Below, in pieces: positions 18,007 through 27,393 of a stretch of DNA of 42,545 nucleotides (position 1 is the first letter of the stretch; each line of letters opens with the position of its first letter). Position numbers and translations under genes: made by a program. Location: contig JABJPZ010000160.1 in the NCBI GenBank assembly GCA_018663635.1, positions 1-42,545 on the forward strand. The letters run 5' to 3'. Source of the DNA: Crocinitomicaceae bacterium. GTDB lineage: Bacteria; Bacteroidota; Bacteroidia; Flavobacteriales_D; Parvicellaceae. The notes beneath the pieces were generated by a model that was not told the DNA's origin, searched no databases, and saw only the letters and a program-made list of their open reading frames with translations.

Positions 18007-19596
18007 ATGGCCCGAATCATTTTTTTATTCTTGATCTTTCCGTCTGCTCTGTTTAGTTATGCAGTTACTGACGTTTATGTCCCCAATTGTAAAGTGGTAA
18101 AGGGAAGCTTTCTTTTTGCCGCTGAAACTGAAGTTACAAACGGGCAATACCTTCTCTTTTTGAACGACCAGTACAGGAAACATGGTGCCGAATGCTATTC
18201 GTCTTTACTTCCGGATACCTCGGCATGGTTGTCACCGGGCACTTATTGTGAGCCGTATCTTCAGTACTATTTCAGACATCCTGCGTATAGATTATATCCG
18301 ATGGTAAATGTGTCAAAAAGGCAAGCTGAAGCGTTTTGTGAATGGATGGAGGTTCAATTGAACGAACAGTTCGAAAAAATGACAGATCAGCCAATCGTTT
18401 CTGTAGATGTTCGATTACCTACAGATCAAGAATGGCAAGAAGCGGCTCGTGGTGGCAATCGATACGCGATTTTCCCGTGGCCGGGATCAGGAATGCGAAA
18501 TACAACTCAAAAACACAAAGGTAGATTTATGGCTAATTTTTCGAGAGGCCAGGGAGACTATATGGGTGTTACAGGCGATCTGAATGATGGAGCGGACATT
18601 ACCGCACCGGTTCGTTCGTATTGGCCGAATCAGTTTGGTCTTTATAACCTGTCCGGAAATGTGGCTGAAATGCTGCAGGAGGAGGGCAGAACAAGAGGTG
18701 GTAGTTGGGCTAGCCGAGCACCCTATCTTGAAATTTCAGGCGTTGATCCTTTTGCAGGGTTTTCAAAACCATCTCCGGAAATAGGGTTTCGGTATTTTGT
18801 GGAGGTGATACATAGGCGGGATTGCAAACCCATTCGGAAACAGAAGATTACAGCAAGACGAATCGAAAAAATGCTGGTGCCGGTAATTCAAGATACATTG
18901 ATGGCCTGGAAATTTGAAATTTCAAACGAATGGTATGATGAATTTGTTCAGGAAACTTCTGATGAAAACAAACCCAATGGAGAATTGTGGATCGGAGAGC
19001 TATCCTATGCGCGCCGCTTCAAGAATGATTACAGCACGCATTCCGACTATAAAAACCACCCGGTTGTCAACATTAGTCGTGAACAGGCATTGAAGTTTTG
19101 CGATTGGTTGACCGAGAAGTACAATCAATTCCCCAAGAGAAAATATACACGATTAGCCATCAGCTTGCCAACCGAAGAAGAGTGGGAGCTCATTGCTTCA
19201 GGAAACAACAGGGATAATTATTTTCCTTGGGGTGGTCCATACGCCATGAATTCCAAAGGAGAGTGGTTGTGTAACTACAATACAGTTCAAGAGAGATGGA
19301 TCATTGATCTGAATAATAGTACTTATCTAGTGAACGGAATTTCAAAAGACATGATCCAGGCCGCAGCCGGTCAGGATGGTGCATTGGTAACTGCACCTGT
19401 AGACTCATATTACGATAATTCATTGGGCATTAAAAATGCATGCGGTAATGTGTCGGAAATGGTGGCAGACCTAGATGTGGCAAAAGGTGGAAACTGGGGG
19501 AGCATGATCCATGAAATAGGAATAAAGAAAAGTGTGATTTTTACGAAGCCAAATCCTTACGTTGGCTTTCGTTTTGTTGCTAGGGTTATGGAATAA
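18007..19596 (+). CDS. Tandem FGE-sulfatase (SUMF1-like) domain protein, GldJ/GldK-like fold, probable pseudo-enzyme
   Basis: Two copies of E-V/L-...-VNVSRxQAxxFCxW...LPTxxEWE...FPW...GLYNLSGNVAEM...RGGSW...GFRY. Confidence 0.75.
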   Translation: MARIIFLFLIFPSALFSYAVTDVYVPNCKVVKGSFLFAAETEVTNGQYLLFLNDQYRKHGAECYSSLLPDTSAWLSPGTYCEPYLQYYFRHPAYRLYPMVNVSKRQAEAFCEWMEVQLNEQFEKMTDQPIVSVDVRLPTDQEWQEAARGGNRYAIFPWPGSGMRNTTQKHKGRFMANFSRGQGDYMGVTGDLNDGADITAPVRSYWPNQFGLYNLSGNVAEMLQEEGRTRGGSWASRAPYLEISGVDPFAGFSKPSPEIGFRYFVEVIHRRDCKPIRKQKITARRIEKMLVPVIQDTLMAWKFEISNEWYDEFVQETSDENKPNGELWIGELSYARRFKNDYSTHSDYKNHPVVNISREQALKFCDWLTEKYNQFPKRKYTRLAISLPTEEEWELIASGNNRDNYFPWGGPYAMNSKGEWLCNYNTVQERWIIDLNNSTYLVNGISKDMIQAAAGQDGALVTAPVDSYYDNSLGIKNACGNVSEMVADLDVAKGGNWGSMIHEIGIKKSVIFTKPNPYVGFRFVARVME

Positions 19597-19709
19597 ATTA
19601 ATGCCGACCTCAGTTGGAGCTCAATATGTAATTGTGCACATCGTAAATCAATCCCAATTCTGACTGCTCATTATTCACTTCAATAGACTATTTTTATTCC
19701 ATTCAGAAC

Positions 19710-20375
19710 ATGGAGAAAGACCAGAACCGATTATCTAGAGCTGTCATTACCACCAAAGATGGATCAAAATCAATATTTGTTCCGGAACTGGATGAACACT
19801 ATCATTCTGTCCATGGAGCCATACAGGAGGCCCTTCATGTGTTTATAGGTATGGGTCTAGATCAGTGTTCAAATGAGCCGATTCGTATTCTTGAGGTAGG
19901 TTTTGGCACCGGATTAAATTGCTTGCTTACCTGTTTAACAGGGAGAGAAATTTTCTACCATGGTGTAGAAGCATACCCGGTTCAAAGAGAAATACTCAAC
20001 AAATTAAATTACTCAGAGCTAACCGGGGATAATAAGAGCTTGTTTAAATCGATACATAAGGCCTCCTGGCAGTCCGACGAAAGGATCACACCAAATTTCA
20101 GGTTGTTGAAAGATCAGGTCCTTATTCAGGAGATAGAACTTACAGAACAATATAATTTGATTTATTTCGATGCTTTTGGACCAAGAGTACAAAAGGAATT
20201 ATGGGACCCCAAATTGTATAGAAAGCTGTACAGTGCGTTGACTATAAATGGCATTTTTGTAACTTATTGTGCTAAAGGCCAGGTGAGAAGAGATTTGCAA
20301 AGTGTGGGTTTTAAAATAGAACGACTTCCGGGGCCACCAGGAAAAAGAGAAATGTTGCGAGGACGAAAAGTGTGA
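19710..20375 (+). CDS. mnmD: tRNA (5-methylaminomethyl-2-thiouridine) methyltransferase, stand-alone MnmD/MnmC1-like
   Basis: ILEVGFGTGLNCLLTCL, HGVEAYP, YDAFGP-type LIYFDAFGPRVQKELWDP, FVTYCAKGQVRRDLQSVGFKIERLPGPPGKREMLRG. Confidence 0.88.
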   Translation: MEKDQNRLSRAVITTKDGSKSIFVPELDEHYHSVHGAIQEALHVFIGMGLDQCSNEPIRILEVGFGTGLNCLLTCLTGREIFYHGVEAYPVQREILNKLNYSELTGDNKSLFKSIHKASWQSDERITPNFRLLKDQVLIQEIELTEQYNLIYFDAFGPRVQKELWDPKLYRKLYSALTINGIFVTYCAKGQVRRDLQSVGFKIERLPGPPGKREMLRGRKV

Positions 20376-20806
20376 CGCAAAAGCGGTTTAATATTAGGGT
20401 TTATGGAATTTGCTCGATTGAGGATAAATTTTTAATCACGGATGAAATAATTAATGGTTTCAGAATGACAAAATTCGTTGGTGGCGGGGTAGAGTGGGGT
20501 GAAGGAATTCGAGATGCGTTAATGCGTGAGTTTGTAGAGGAATGTGGAGCTGAAGTGATTGAAACCAAACATTTTTATACTACGGAGCAATTTCAAGAAT
20601 CAGCTTTTTGTTCACAAGACCAATTAGTTAGTATTTACTACCATGTAAAATTAAAAGACCCAGACTTAATTTTATCCGTAAAAAAACCATTTGAAGGTCT
20701 GATTGATAATCAGCAGTGCTTTAGATGGGTAGATAAGGCATTGTTGTCACAAGAAGATTTTACTTTTCCGTTAGATCGATTGGTTGTAAAAAAATTGGGC
20801 GGATAG
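20372..20806 (+). CDS. Nudix hydrolase, GTG start
   Basis: Nudix box-like GGGVEWGEGIRDALMREFVEECGAEV. Confidence 0.85.
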   Translation: MTQKRFNIRVYGICSIEDKFLITDEIINGFRMTKFVGGGVEWGEGIRDALMREFVEECGAEVIETKHFYTTEQFQESAFCSQDQLVSIYYHVKLKDPDLILSVKKPFEGLIDNQQCFRWVDKALLSQEDFTFPLDRLVVKKLGG

Positions 20807-20857
20807 ATTATCAAAACGGTTGACTTGAGCATTTATGAAGAAGAAGAAGTGCGAACT

Positions 20858-21424
20858 TTAGCTTACGCGCTGAATTACTTGAGATTCTATTTTCTGAAAT
20901 AACTGTAAGGGCCTATACGTTCTCCAAGCGGCTTCACTTACTTCCCCGTCTTGTACAAAATATCTAGAGACATTTGCTTGACGAAATTCTGTAAGTACAT
21001 GTTCTCGAAAATTCAGAAGTGCTACCCAGCCGTCTTCACAGTCTTCAATCCATTCTTCATAATAGCAGTCGTCACTCGCATGAAAATTCAGTACGTTTTC
21101 GCCAATTAATATAAACTTATTGATACCAGCTAAAATTAAACGATCAGCGATTTCTCTTTTTAAAAACATGACGTCGTTATAAAGTGTGTCATTCCATTCA
21201 CCAATCAATTCTATGAATGCATAACCATCCTCGTAATCAGCAAATATTATTTTTAAAAAAAGAGTTGAAGAGCCCATGTTATCCCATTGAGGATGAATAT
21301 AGTGGTCATATATCTTTTCAACGTAATAAAATTCACTGTATTCATCGCCGAAGAATGGTGAATTGGGATCACTTTCTGAGGCATAAAGATTTCTCCAGTT
21401 AAAATAAGGTTCTAAGTCTTGCAC
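20858..21424 (-). CDS. Conserved-looking hypothetical protein
   Basis: 188-aa ORF with no competing frame; no family recognised. Confidence 0.55.
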   Translation of the reverse strand: MQDLEPYFNWRNLYASESDPNSPFFGDEYSEFYYVEKIYDHYIHPQWDNMGSSTLFLKIIFADYEDGYAFIELIGEWNDTLYNDVMFLKREIADRLILAGINKFILIGENVLNFHASDDCYYEEWIEDCEDGWVALLNFREHVLTEFRQANVSRYFVQDGEVSEAAWRTYRPLQLFQKIESQVIQRVS

Positions 21425-21535
21425 GAAATAAAATTACTTCGATTTCGTTTAAATGGGCATGCTTTTCACAAAAAATCTAAATTTTAAGTCCTCTCCGCGT
21501 TTATAATTATTTTAAAATGTAATTTAGTTCGACTT

Positions 21536-23104
21536 ATGATTCTAAGAGCCTTTTTTTATGTCAGTATTGTCGCATTTATAACTGGGTGTAGTTCAGGTGA
21601 AGGAGATTCTCAATTAGTAAACAGCCCTCAGTATAATATGCTAATGGCCGACGATATGACTTCTGCTATTTGGTCTGTTAATATTCTTGAATTGTTGGAT
21701 AACTCTACTATTGATGAGCTAGACTTGGGTATGGCTGGTATGGTTGTTCAGGGACTATTGACAAAAATGATAGATACTGCTGAGGGTGGTATTGATTTTT
21801 CCAGCAATTCCTATATATCGATTAAGCATGATGCTGCGTTTAATTTTAATTATTCATTCACCAATTATCCGGTAACTAATCGGTCAAAAGTATTTAAAAC
21901 GCTAAAGTCTACTATTGGTTTTGTAGCTTCGGGCAATGAAAGTATTTATGAAGGTTTCGACGCCTACACTTCAAATACAGGTACGGCTGCCCTTTGGGAT
22001 GACCAGCACGTAGTGCTTGTTTTTAGCCATCCAAATGTAGAAAAGCAAAAATTACTAGAAATAGCTAAGCGCATACTCGATAGTCGGTATGTAGATGCTC
22101 GGGCCAATAAGCATATGGATGATTTTTTAGCACTTCAAGATGATTTCAGTTGTTATGTGGATCTTTATAAAATGGCTAAAATAGCTGAAATTCAGAGTGA
22201 TGTAAATCTTATAAATTCATTATTAGATTCAAATAAACAAGGTTCGCTTATTGCTCGTGGTAATTTTTCAAAAGGTGAAATGATTTTTACAATAGATGCA
22301 AATCTTGATAAATTGAAAGAAAGTGAATTCAATGTTTTTCAGCGGGAGGGGGTTTCTGAAGATATACTTCGTTCAGTTGCAACGAATCAGTCTATTAATG
22401 TTTGGGGTGCTAACTTGAAAATAAAAGGTTTACTCCAGATTTTAAGTGATTTTGAATTTGGTGGTAACAATATTTTTCAGGTTTTGGAAGAATTTGGTTT
22501 TACAGGACCTTCTCTTGAACAGCTCTTAACGGGTGAAATAGCAATGTCGATGGTTGATGTTCATTTTGATGAAGATGAAGAGGCGTTTGATTTCTTTGAT
22601 GAAGATAGCTATTCATCGCTACTATTTGGTCAAGATTTGAAACCTGAAATATTAGTAGGACTTAAATTGAAAGATCCAAATGCGTTTAAAAACTTTCTTG
22701 CTGAATCTGCCAAAATTAAGAATGAAGATAAGGTCTATAGTATCAACGGATTTTACATCATCGAGCGTGATGGGAATGCAATTATTACCAAGGGTAGAGA
22801 GCTGATTCAGAAAATTAAAAGTGGCGAATTAACAAGGGCTGATCATATTGAAATTAACGAAGCATCTAATGATTTTTCATTTTATGGATATCTAAATACA
22901 GATTATTCTGAATATGCGCCTTCAGTGCAATCTATGTTGATAAACCAGTTTTCAAAAGAAGGAATTGATAAATTGTGGATGGCCGAAAAAATTACCATGG
23001 CAGGTAATTATAATCACATTGAATTTAAGGTGGTAATGAAAGATCGGGAGATTAACGCGCTAGGTACTTTTGTGCAATCGCTCTATGCCTTAGTGCTAGG
23101 TTGA
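21536..23104 (+). CDS. DUF4836-like lipoprotein
   Basis: Lipobox IVAFITGCSS; overall pattern resembles DUF4836 Bacteroidota proteins. Confidence 0.65.
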   Translation: MILRAFFYVSIVAFITGCSSGEGDSQLVNSPQYNMLMADDMTSAIWSVNILELLDNSTIDELDLGMAGMVVQGLLTKMIDTAEGGIDFSSNSYISIKHDAAFNFNYSFTNYPVTNRSKVFKTLKSTIGFVASGNESIYEGFDAYTSNTGTAALWDDQHVVLVFSHPNVEKQKLLEIAKRILDSRYVDARANKHMDDFLALQDDFSCYVDLYKMAKIAEIQSDVNLINSLLDSNKQGSLIARGNFSKGEMIFTIDANLDKLKESEFNVFQREGVSEDILRSVATNQSINVWGANLKIKGLLQILSDFEFGGNNIFQVLEEFGFTGPSLEQLLTGEIAMSMVDVHFDEDEEAFDFFDEDSYSSLLFGQDLKPEILVGLKLKDPNAFKNFLAESAKIKNEDKVYSINGFYIIERDGNAIITKGRELIQKIKSGELTRADHIEINEASNDFSFYGYLNTDYSEYAPSVQSMLINQFSKEGIDKLWMAEKITMAGNYNHIEFKVVMKDREINALGTFVQSLYALVLG

Positions 23105-23120
23105 TACCCTTGTTTAAACT

Positions 23121-23921
23121 TTAATTATTGTCTATCGCAGCGCGAACGGAGCCATGTTTTAGTAGCAATGCGTTTGCTTTCTCATAGCTAATGTTTAAGG
23201 CTGCCATGACCATCTTGGTCCCCCTGTCTACTAGTTTATTATTAGAAAGCTGCATGTCAATCATTCTATTACCTTTTACACGACCCAATTTAATCATCAC
23301 AGAAGTAGAAATCATATTGAGAATCAGCTTTTGCGCAGTTCCAGATTTTAATCGCGTACTGCCTGTAACAAATTCTGGTCCTACGATGGGCACCAAAGAA
23401 TGTCTAGAAACCAAAGCTAAAGGACTTCCAGGATTGCATGTTATTCCTGCAGTCAGAATGCCATTTTTATTGCATGCTTCAATGGCTCCAATTACATAAG
23501 GTGTGGTTCCACTGGCAGCAATGCCAATTACACAGTCTGAATTACTAATATGATGATCTTTTAGGTCTTCCCACCCTTGCTCTAAACTGTCTTCTGCGAA
23601 TTCAACCGCTTTTCTTATTGCACGGTCTCCACCTGCCATAAGGCCTATGACCATTCCATGCGGAACGCCAAAAGTTGGCGGACATTCTGACGCATCCACT
23701 ATCCCTAATCGACCACTTGTTCCAGCTCCGATATAAAATAGTCTGCCACCATTTTGCATTAACGAAACCACTTCAACAATCAGGCGGCTAATGTGTGGAA
23801 TTATCTTTTCAATAGCTGTAGGAACAGATTTGTCTTCTTCGTTCATTCCAGTAAGGAGACTGTCCACATCCATGGAGTCAAGATTGTTAAAATTAGATGT
23901 CGATTCAGTAATTTTATCCAT
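23121..23921 (-). CDS. murQ: N-acetylmuramic acid 6-phosphate etherase
   Basis: GRLFYIGAGTSGRLGIVDASECPPTFG, LMAGGDRAIRKAVEFAEDS, VIGIAASGTTPYV; start at MDKITES. Confidence 0.92.
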   Translation of the reverse strand: MDKITESTSNFNNLDSMDVDSLLTGMNEEDKSVPTAIEKIIPHISRLIVEVVSLMQNGGRLFYIGAGTSGRLGIVDASECPPTFGVPHGMVIGLMAGGDRAIRKAVEFAEDSLEQGWEDLKDHHISNSDCVIGIAASGTTPYVIGAIEACNKNGILTAGITCNPGSPLALVSRHSLVPIVGPEFVTGSTRLKSGTAQKLILNMISTSVMIKLGRVKGNRMIDMQLSNNKLVDRGTKMVMAALNISYEKANALLLKHGSVRAAIDNN

Positions 23922-24034
23922 GGAAGCAATAAGTTTCAGTAAAATTACAACTCGTGTAGTTTGATTTGAAAGATAAATAGTATTTTTTGCAACCAATTAG
24001 ATGTTTACATCGCATTACTTGTGGGATTTTTTAA

Positions 24035-24604
24035 ATGATGATTTACATACTCGATAATTTCGATTCTTTCACTTATAATTTAGTTCATTATATAACGGCA
24101 GAGGGGGCACAGGTTCTTGTAGAGCGTAATGATGAGATTGATTTTTCAAATATAGAATTGTGTGATAAGATTGTCCTTTCGCCGGGTCCTGGTCTTCCTG
24201 TGAATGCGGGAGGAATGATGGAACTTATTCAAAAATACGTGGGAGTTAAGCCAATACTTGGTGTATGTCTTGGGCATCAAGCAATTGCGGAGCATTTTGG
24301 ATGGAGGCTAAGAAACTTAAATGAAGTGTTTCATGGTGTGGACTGCACGGTTTCTGTGGATTCAAGTCACTATCTTTTTAATGGCGTGCCTACTCGATTT
24401 AGGGCAGGTCGATACCATTCTTGGGTTGTTGATAATGCGTCAGGAATTGATCTCGATGTAACGGCCGTGGATGAAGAAGGCGATATAATGGCTTTAGCTC
24501 ATTCTTATATAGACATTTGTGGTGTGCAATTCCATCCGGAGTCTGTAATGACAGAATTTGGAAGAGACATAATAAAAAACTGGTTAAATGAAAAAGGGAG
24601 CTAA
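24035..24604 (+). CDS. Anthranilate/aminodeoxychorismate synthase component II (glutamine amidotransferase)
   Basis: ILDNFDSFTYNLVHY, LSPGPGLP, ILGVCLGHQAIAEHFG, GVQFHPESVMTEFG. Confidence 0.92.
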   Translation: MMIYILDNFDSFTYNLVHYITAEGAQVLVERNDEIDFSNIELCDKIVLSPGPGLPVNAGGMMELIQKYVGVKPILGVCLGHQAIAEHFGWRLRNLNEVFHGVDCTVSVDSSHYLFNGVPTRFRAGRYHSWVVDNASGIDLDVTAVDEEGDIMALAHSYIDICGVQFHPESVMTEFGRDIIKNWLNEKGS

Positions 24605-24617
24605 AAAGGCTCCCTTT
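24593..24617. terminator. Bidirectional hairpin terminator between convergent genes
   Basis: AAAGGGAGC (24593-24601) / GCTCCCTTT (24609-24617), 9-bp stem, 7-nt loop; loop contains the TAA stop of the upstream gene. Confidence 0.75.
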
Positions 24618-24638
24618 AAATTCAAATATTTTACCGTA

Positions 24639-24998
24639 TCACTTCTTAGTGAACGTTCGCTTTTCTTTAATTCTTGCAGATTTACCACTTCTTTCTCTCA
24701 AGTAGAAAATTCTTGCTCTTCGGACTGAACCTGTTTTGTTGATATCAATACGATCAATCAAAGGTGAGCATACAGGAATAACTCTTTCAACACCGAAACT
24801 GCCAGACATTTTTCTTACGGTAAATGTTTCCGTAATTCCACTACCTCTTCTTTGTAAAACAACTCCTTGAAATTGTTGAATTCGTTCTTTATTACCTTCT
24901 TTGATTTTATAGTGCACAGTGATGGTGTCACCAGTTTTAAAATCTGGAAGTTGCTTTTTTTCTATTAGACTTTCTGAAATTTCTTTAACTACGTCCAT
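24639..24998 (-). CDS. rplS: 50S ribosomal protein L19
   Basis: [58 protein letters not shown]. Confidence 0.97.
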   Translation of the reverse strand: MDVVKEISESLIEKKQLPDFKTGDTITVHYKIKEGNKERIQQFQGVVLQRRGSGITETFTVRKMSGSFGVERVIPVCSPLIDRIDINKTGSVRRARIFYLRERSGKSARIKEKRTFTKK

Positions 24999-25202
24999 GG
25001 TTTACTATGTTAAATGCCTTAAAAACGGGCTGCAATATTACGAATATTATTTTAAAAAACAGTAAAGGAATGATTTATTCGTGCGAACTTATTGAAATAT
25101 GGTTGGTGGATTTATAGTAAGCGACTCTTTTAAACGAAAATACTCTAGACATTGCTTGTTTTTAACCAATTTAAAATGATTTTAAATGAACTGGTGATTA
25201 TC

Positions 25203-25880
25203 TCATTCACCCAATAAATCGGGGCGCCTTTCTTTGGTTCGTTCTAATGCTTTGTCCATGCGCCATTGCTCTATCGCTTTTTTATTTCCAGAAGCTAGAA
25301 TTTCGGGCACTTTTAGCCCTTTATAATCTGCGGGCCGTGTATAAACAGGAGGTGCTAGTACGTTATCTTGAAATGAGTCTGTTAGTGCAGATGTTTCATC
25401 ATTCAAAACCCCAGGGATTAATCGAATAATGCTGTCTGCTAAAACAGCTGCGGCTAATTCTCCTCCAGAAAGTACGTAATCTCCAATACTTACCTCCATG
25501 GTAATGTAATGATCTCTTACTCGTTGATCAACTCCCTTGTAATGACCGCAAAGAAGAATCAGATTGCCTTTCAAAGATAACTTATTCGCTAATTTTTGAT
25601 TTAAGGTAGCGCCATCAGGAGTCATGTAAATGATTTCGTCATATTCTCGCTGCGATTTCAAATGAGAAATACATTTGTCGATGGGTTGAATAGTCATGAC
25701 CATTCCGGCGCCACCTCCAAAAGCATAATCGTCAATACTTTTTTGTTTGTTTTCCGCAAAAATTCTCAAGTCATGTATATGAATTTCAACTATGTTTTTT
25801 TCTTGTGCCCTTTTAAGGATAGAATCATTAAATGGACTTTCAATTAATTTGGGTAACGCTGTTACTATATCGATACGCAT
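25203..25880 (-). CDS. trmD: tRNA (guanine-N1)-methyltransferase
   Basis: [73 protein letters not shown]. Confidence 0.97.
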   Translation of the reverse strand: MRIDIVTALPKLIESPFNDSILKRAQEKNIVEIHIHDLRIFAENKQKSIDDYAFGGGAGMVMTIQPIDKCISHLKSQREYDEIIYMTPDGATLNQKLANKLSLKGNLILLCGHYKGVDQRVRDHYITMEVSIGDYVLSGGELAAAVLADSIIRLIPGVLNDETSALTDSFQDNVLAPPVYTRPADYKGLKVPEILASGNKKAIEQWRMDKALERTKERRPDLLGE

Positions 25881-26003
25881 GGTGTAAAGATAGAACCCTT
25901 TAAATTAAAATTGATCACGAGCTTAATTTTCGACAAACAATAATATTTTATCGATTAATATGTTCTATTTGTCGATTAATTTTAGTAATTTAAGTCGTAC
26001 TAT

Positions 26004-26174
26004 ATGTTATTAAAGCTATATATATCTGATTCTGTTAGGAATGAAATGTTTCAGAGAATGATTGATGAAGAGCATTTAAAAACTCAAAAACAAAGTGTTT
26101 TTGGCCCGTTTTTTCTAAAAAAAGCGAATCGATTTAAGCCTAAATCAAGGTGTTGGATTCATCTTTGCTTATGA
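26004..26174 (+). other. Candidate small ORF (56 aa) in trmD-bioB intergenic region
   Basis: ATG-to-TGA frame: MLLKLYISDSVRNEMFQRMIDEEHLKTQKQSVFGPFFLKKANRFKPKSRCWIHLCL; below the ORF track length cut-off. Confidence 0.25.
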
Positions 26175-26223
26175 TTTGTTTAAAAAAGGCGATCTATTAA
26201 AGTAGGTTTTCACGATGTCTGCT

Positions 26224-26231
26224 TATCTTTG
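26224..26231 (+). promoter_or_regulatory. Candidate Bacteroidota -7 promoter element for bio operon
   Basis: TATCTTTG matches TAnnTTTG, 22 nt upstream of the TTG start of bioB. Confidence 0.4.
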
Positions 26232-26253
26232 AACTCTCAAAAAATAGATTGAT

Positions 26254-27393
26254 TTGGAAAGGAATTGGAGTAAGAATGACATTATAGAGCTTTATAACAA
26301 GCCATTAGTAGAGCTACTTTATGAAGCGGCCACTGCGCATCGTAAATATCATGACCCTAGAGAAGTGCAGGTCAGTACTTTGTTATCTATAAAAACTGGA
26401 GGGTGTCCTGAAGATTGTGGTTATTGTCCGCAGGCTGCGAGATACCATACGGACATAGAAAAAAATGATCTGCTTTCTATTGATGAAGTAAAGAGTGCTG
26501 CAATCGAAGCTCAAAATTCTGGATCTTCGCGGTTATGCATGGGGGCAGCTTGGCGAAATGTTAAAGACGATGCTGAGTTTGATCAAGTATTGGAAATGGT
26601 CAGAACTGTTAATGATTTAGGGCTTGAAGTTTGTGCAACCTTAGGTATGGTTACTGAAAATCAAGCGTTAAGGCTCGCAAAAGCAGGTTTGTATGCTTAT
26701 AATCACAATTTGGATTCTTCAGAAGAATATTACAAAGAGGTTATTTCTACTAGAGGCTATCAAGATCGTTTGGATACATTGGATAATGCAAGAAAAGCAA
26801 ATTTAACCTTGTGTTCAGGTGGAATAATTGGAATGGGGGAGTCGGTAGAAGATCGTGCTGGAATGTTAGCGGCTTTGGCGGCTATTAGGCCTCACCCCGA
26901 ATCTGTTCCTGTCAATGCATTGGTTGCAGTTGAAGGGACGCCTCTGGAAGAACAGAAAAGTGTTAGTATTTGGGAAATGGTGCGTATGGTGGCGACTACT
27001 AGAATTGTCATGCCTACCACAACTGTTCGTCTTTCTGCAGGAAGAACGGATATGAGTCCTGAAGGACAGGCACTTTGTTTTATGGCGGGTGCAAGCTCAA
27101 TATTTGCGGGAGATAAATTGCTAACTACTCCAAATCCCGATTGTAAATCCGATCACGAATTATTTGATATTTTAGGGCTCATACCTCAAAAAGCATATAA
27201 GAAAGGAAGTAAGCCAGCGGTTGATGAGTCATATAAAGACAAGCCGGACTTGGAGGAAAAAATAAAGTGGAGTAGGCCTGGGCATAAAATAGAACGCAAC
27301 GAGGAAGCAAAGAAGAAGGCTAAATCGATTCGAAATGAAGATGGTTTTGAGCCTAGAAAGATTACTTCAGTTTCTTCTATTGATGATGCATGA
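26254..27393 (+). CDS. bioB: Biotin synthase (TTG start)
   Basis: LLSIKTGGCPEDCGYCPQAARYHT radical-SAM CxxxCxxC; SRLCMGAAWRN; YNHNLDSSEEYY. Confidence 0.96.
   Translation: MERNWSKNDIIELYNKPLVELLYEAATAHRKYHDPREVQVSTLLSIKTGGCPEDCGYCPQAARYHTDIEKNDLLSIDEVKSAAIEAQNSGSSRLCMGAAWRNVKDDAEFDQVLEMVRTVNDLGLEVCATLGMVTENQALRLAKAGLYAYNHNLDSSEEYYKEVISTRGYQDRLDTLDNARKANLTLCSGGIIGMGESVEDRAGMLAALAAIRPHPESVPVNALVAVEGTPLEEQKSVSIWEMVRMVATTRIVMPTTTVRLSAGRTDMSPEGQALCFMAGASSIFAGDKLLTTPNPDCKSDHELFDILGLIPQKAYKKGSKPAVDESYKDKPDLEEKIKWSRPGHKIERNEEAKKKAKSIRNEDGFEPRKITSVSSIDDA

Noticed and set aside
18007-19596. Active formylglycine-generating enzyme / sulfatase maturase
   Set aside because: Catalytic Cys pair not seen, and no sulfatase gene nearby; called an FGE-fold protein only.
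25084-25098. 15-mer GAACTTATTGAAATA shared with the intergenic region near 31223
   Set aside because: One exact 15-mer pair is close to chance expectation for an AT-rich 42-kb window, and flanks do not align convincingly.
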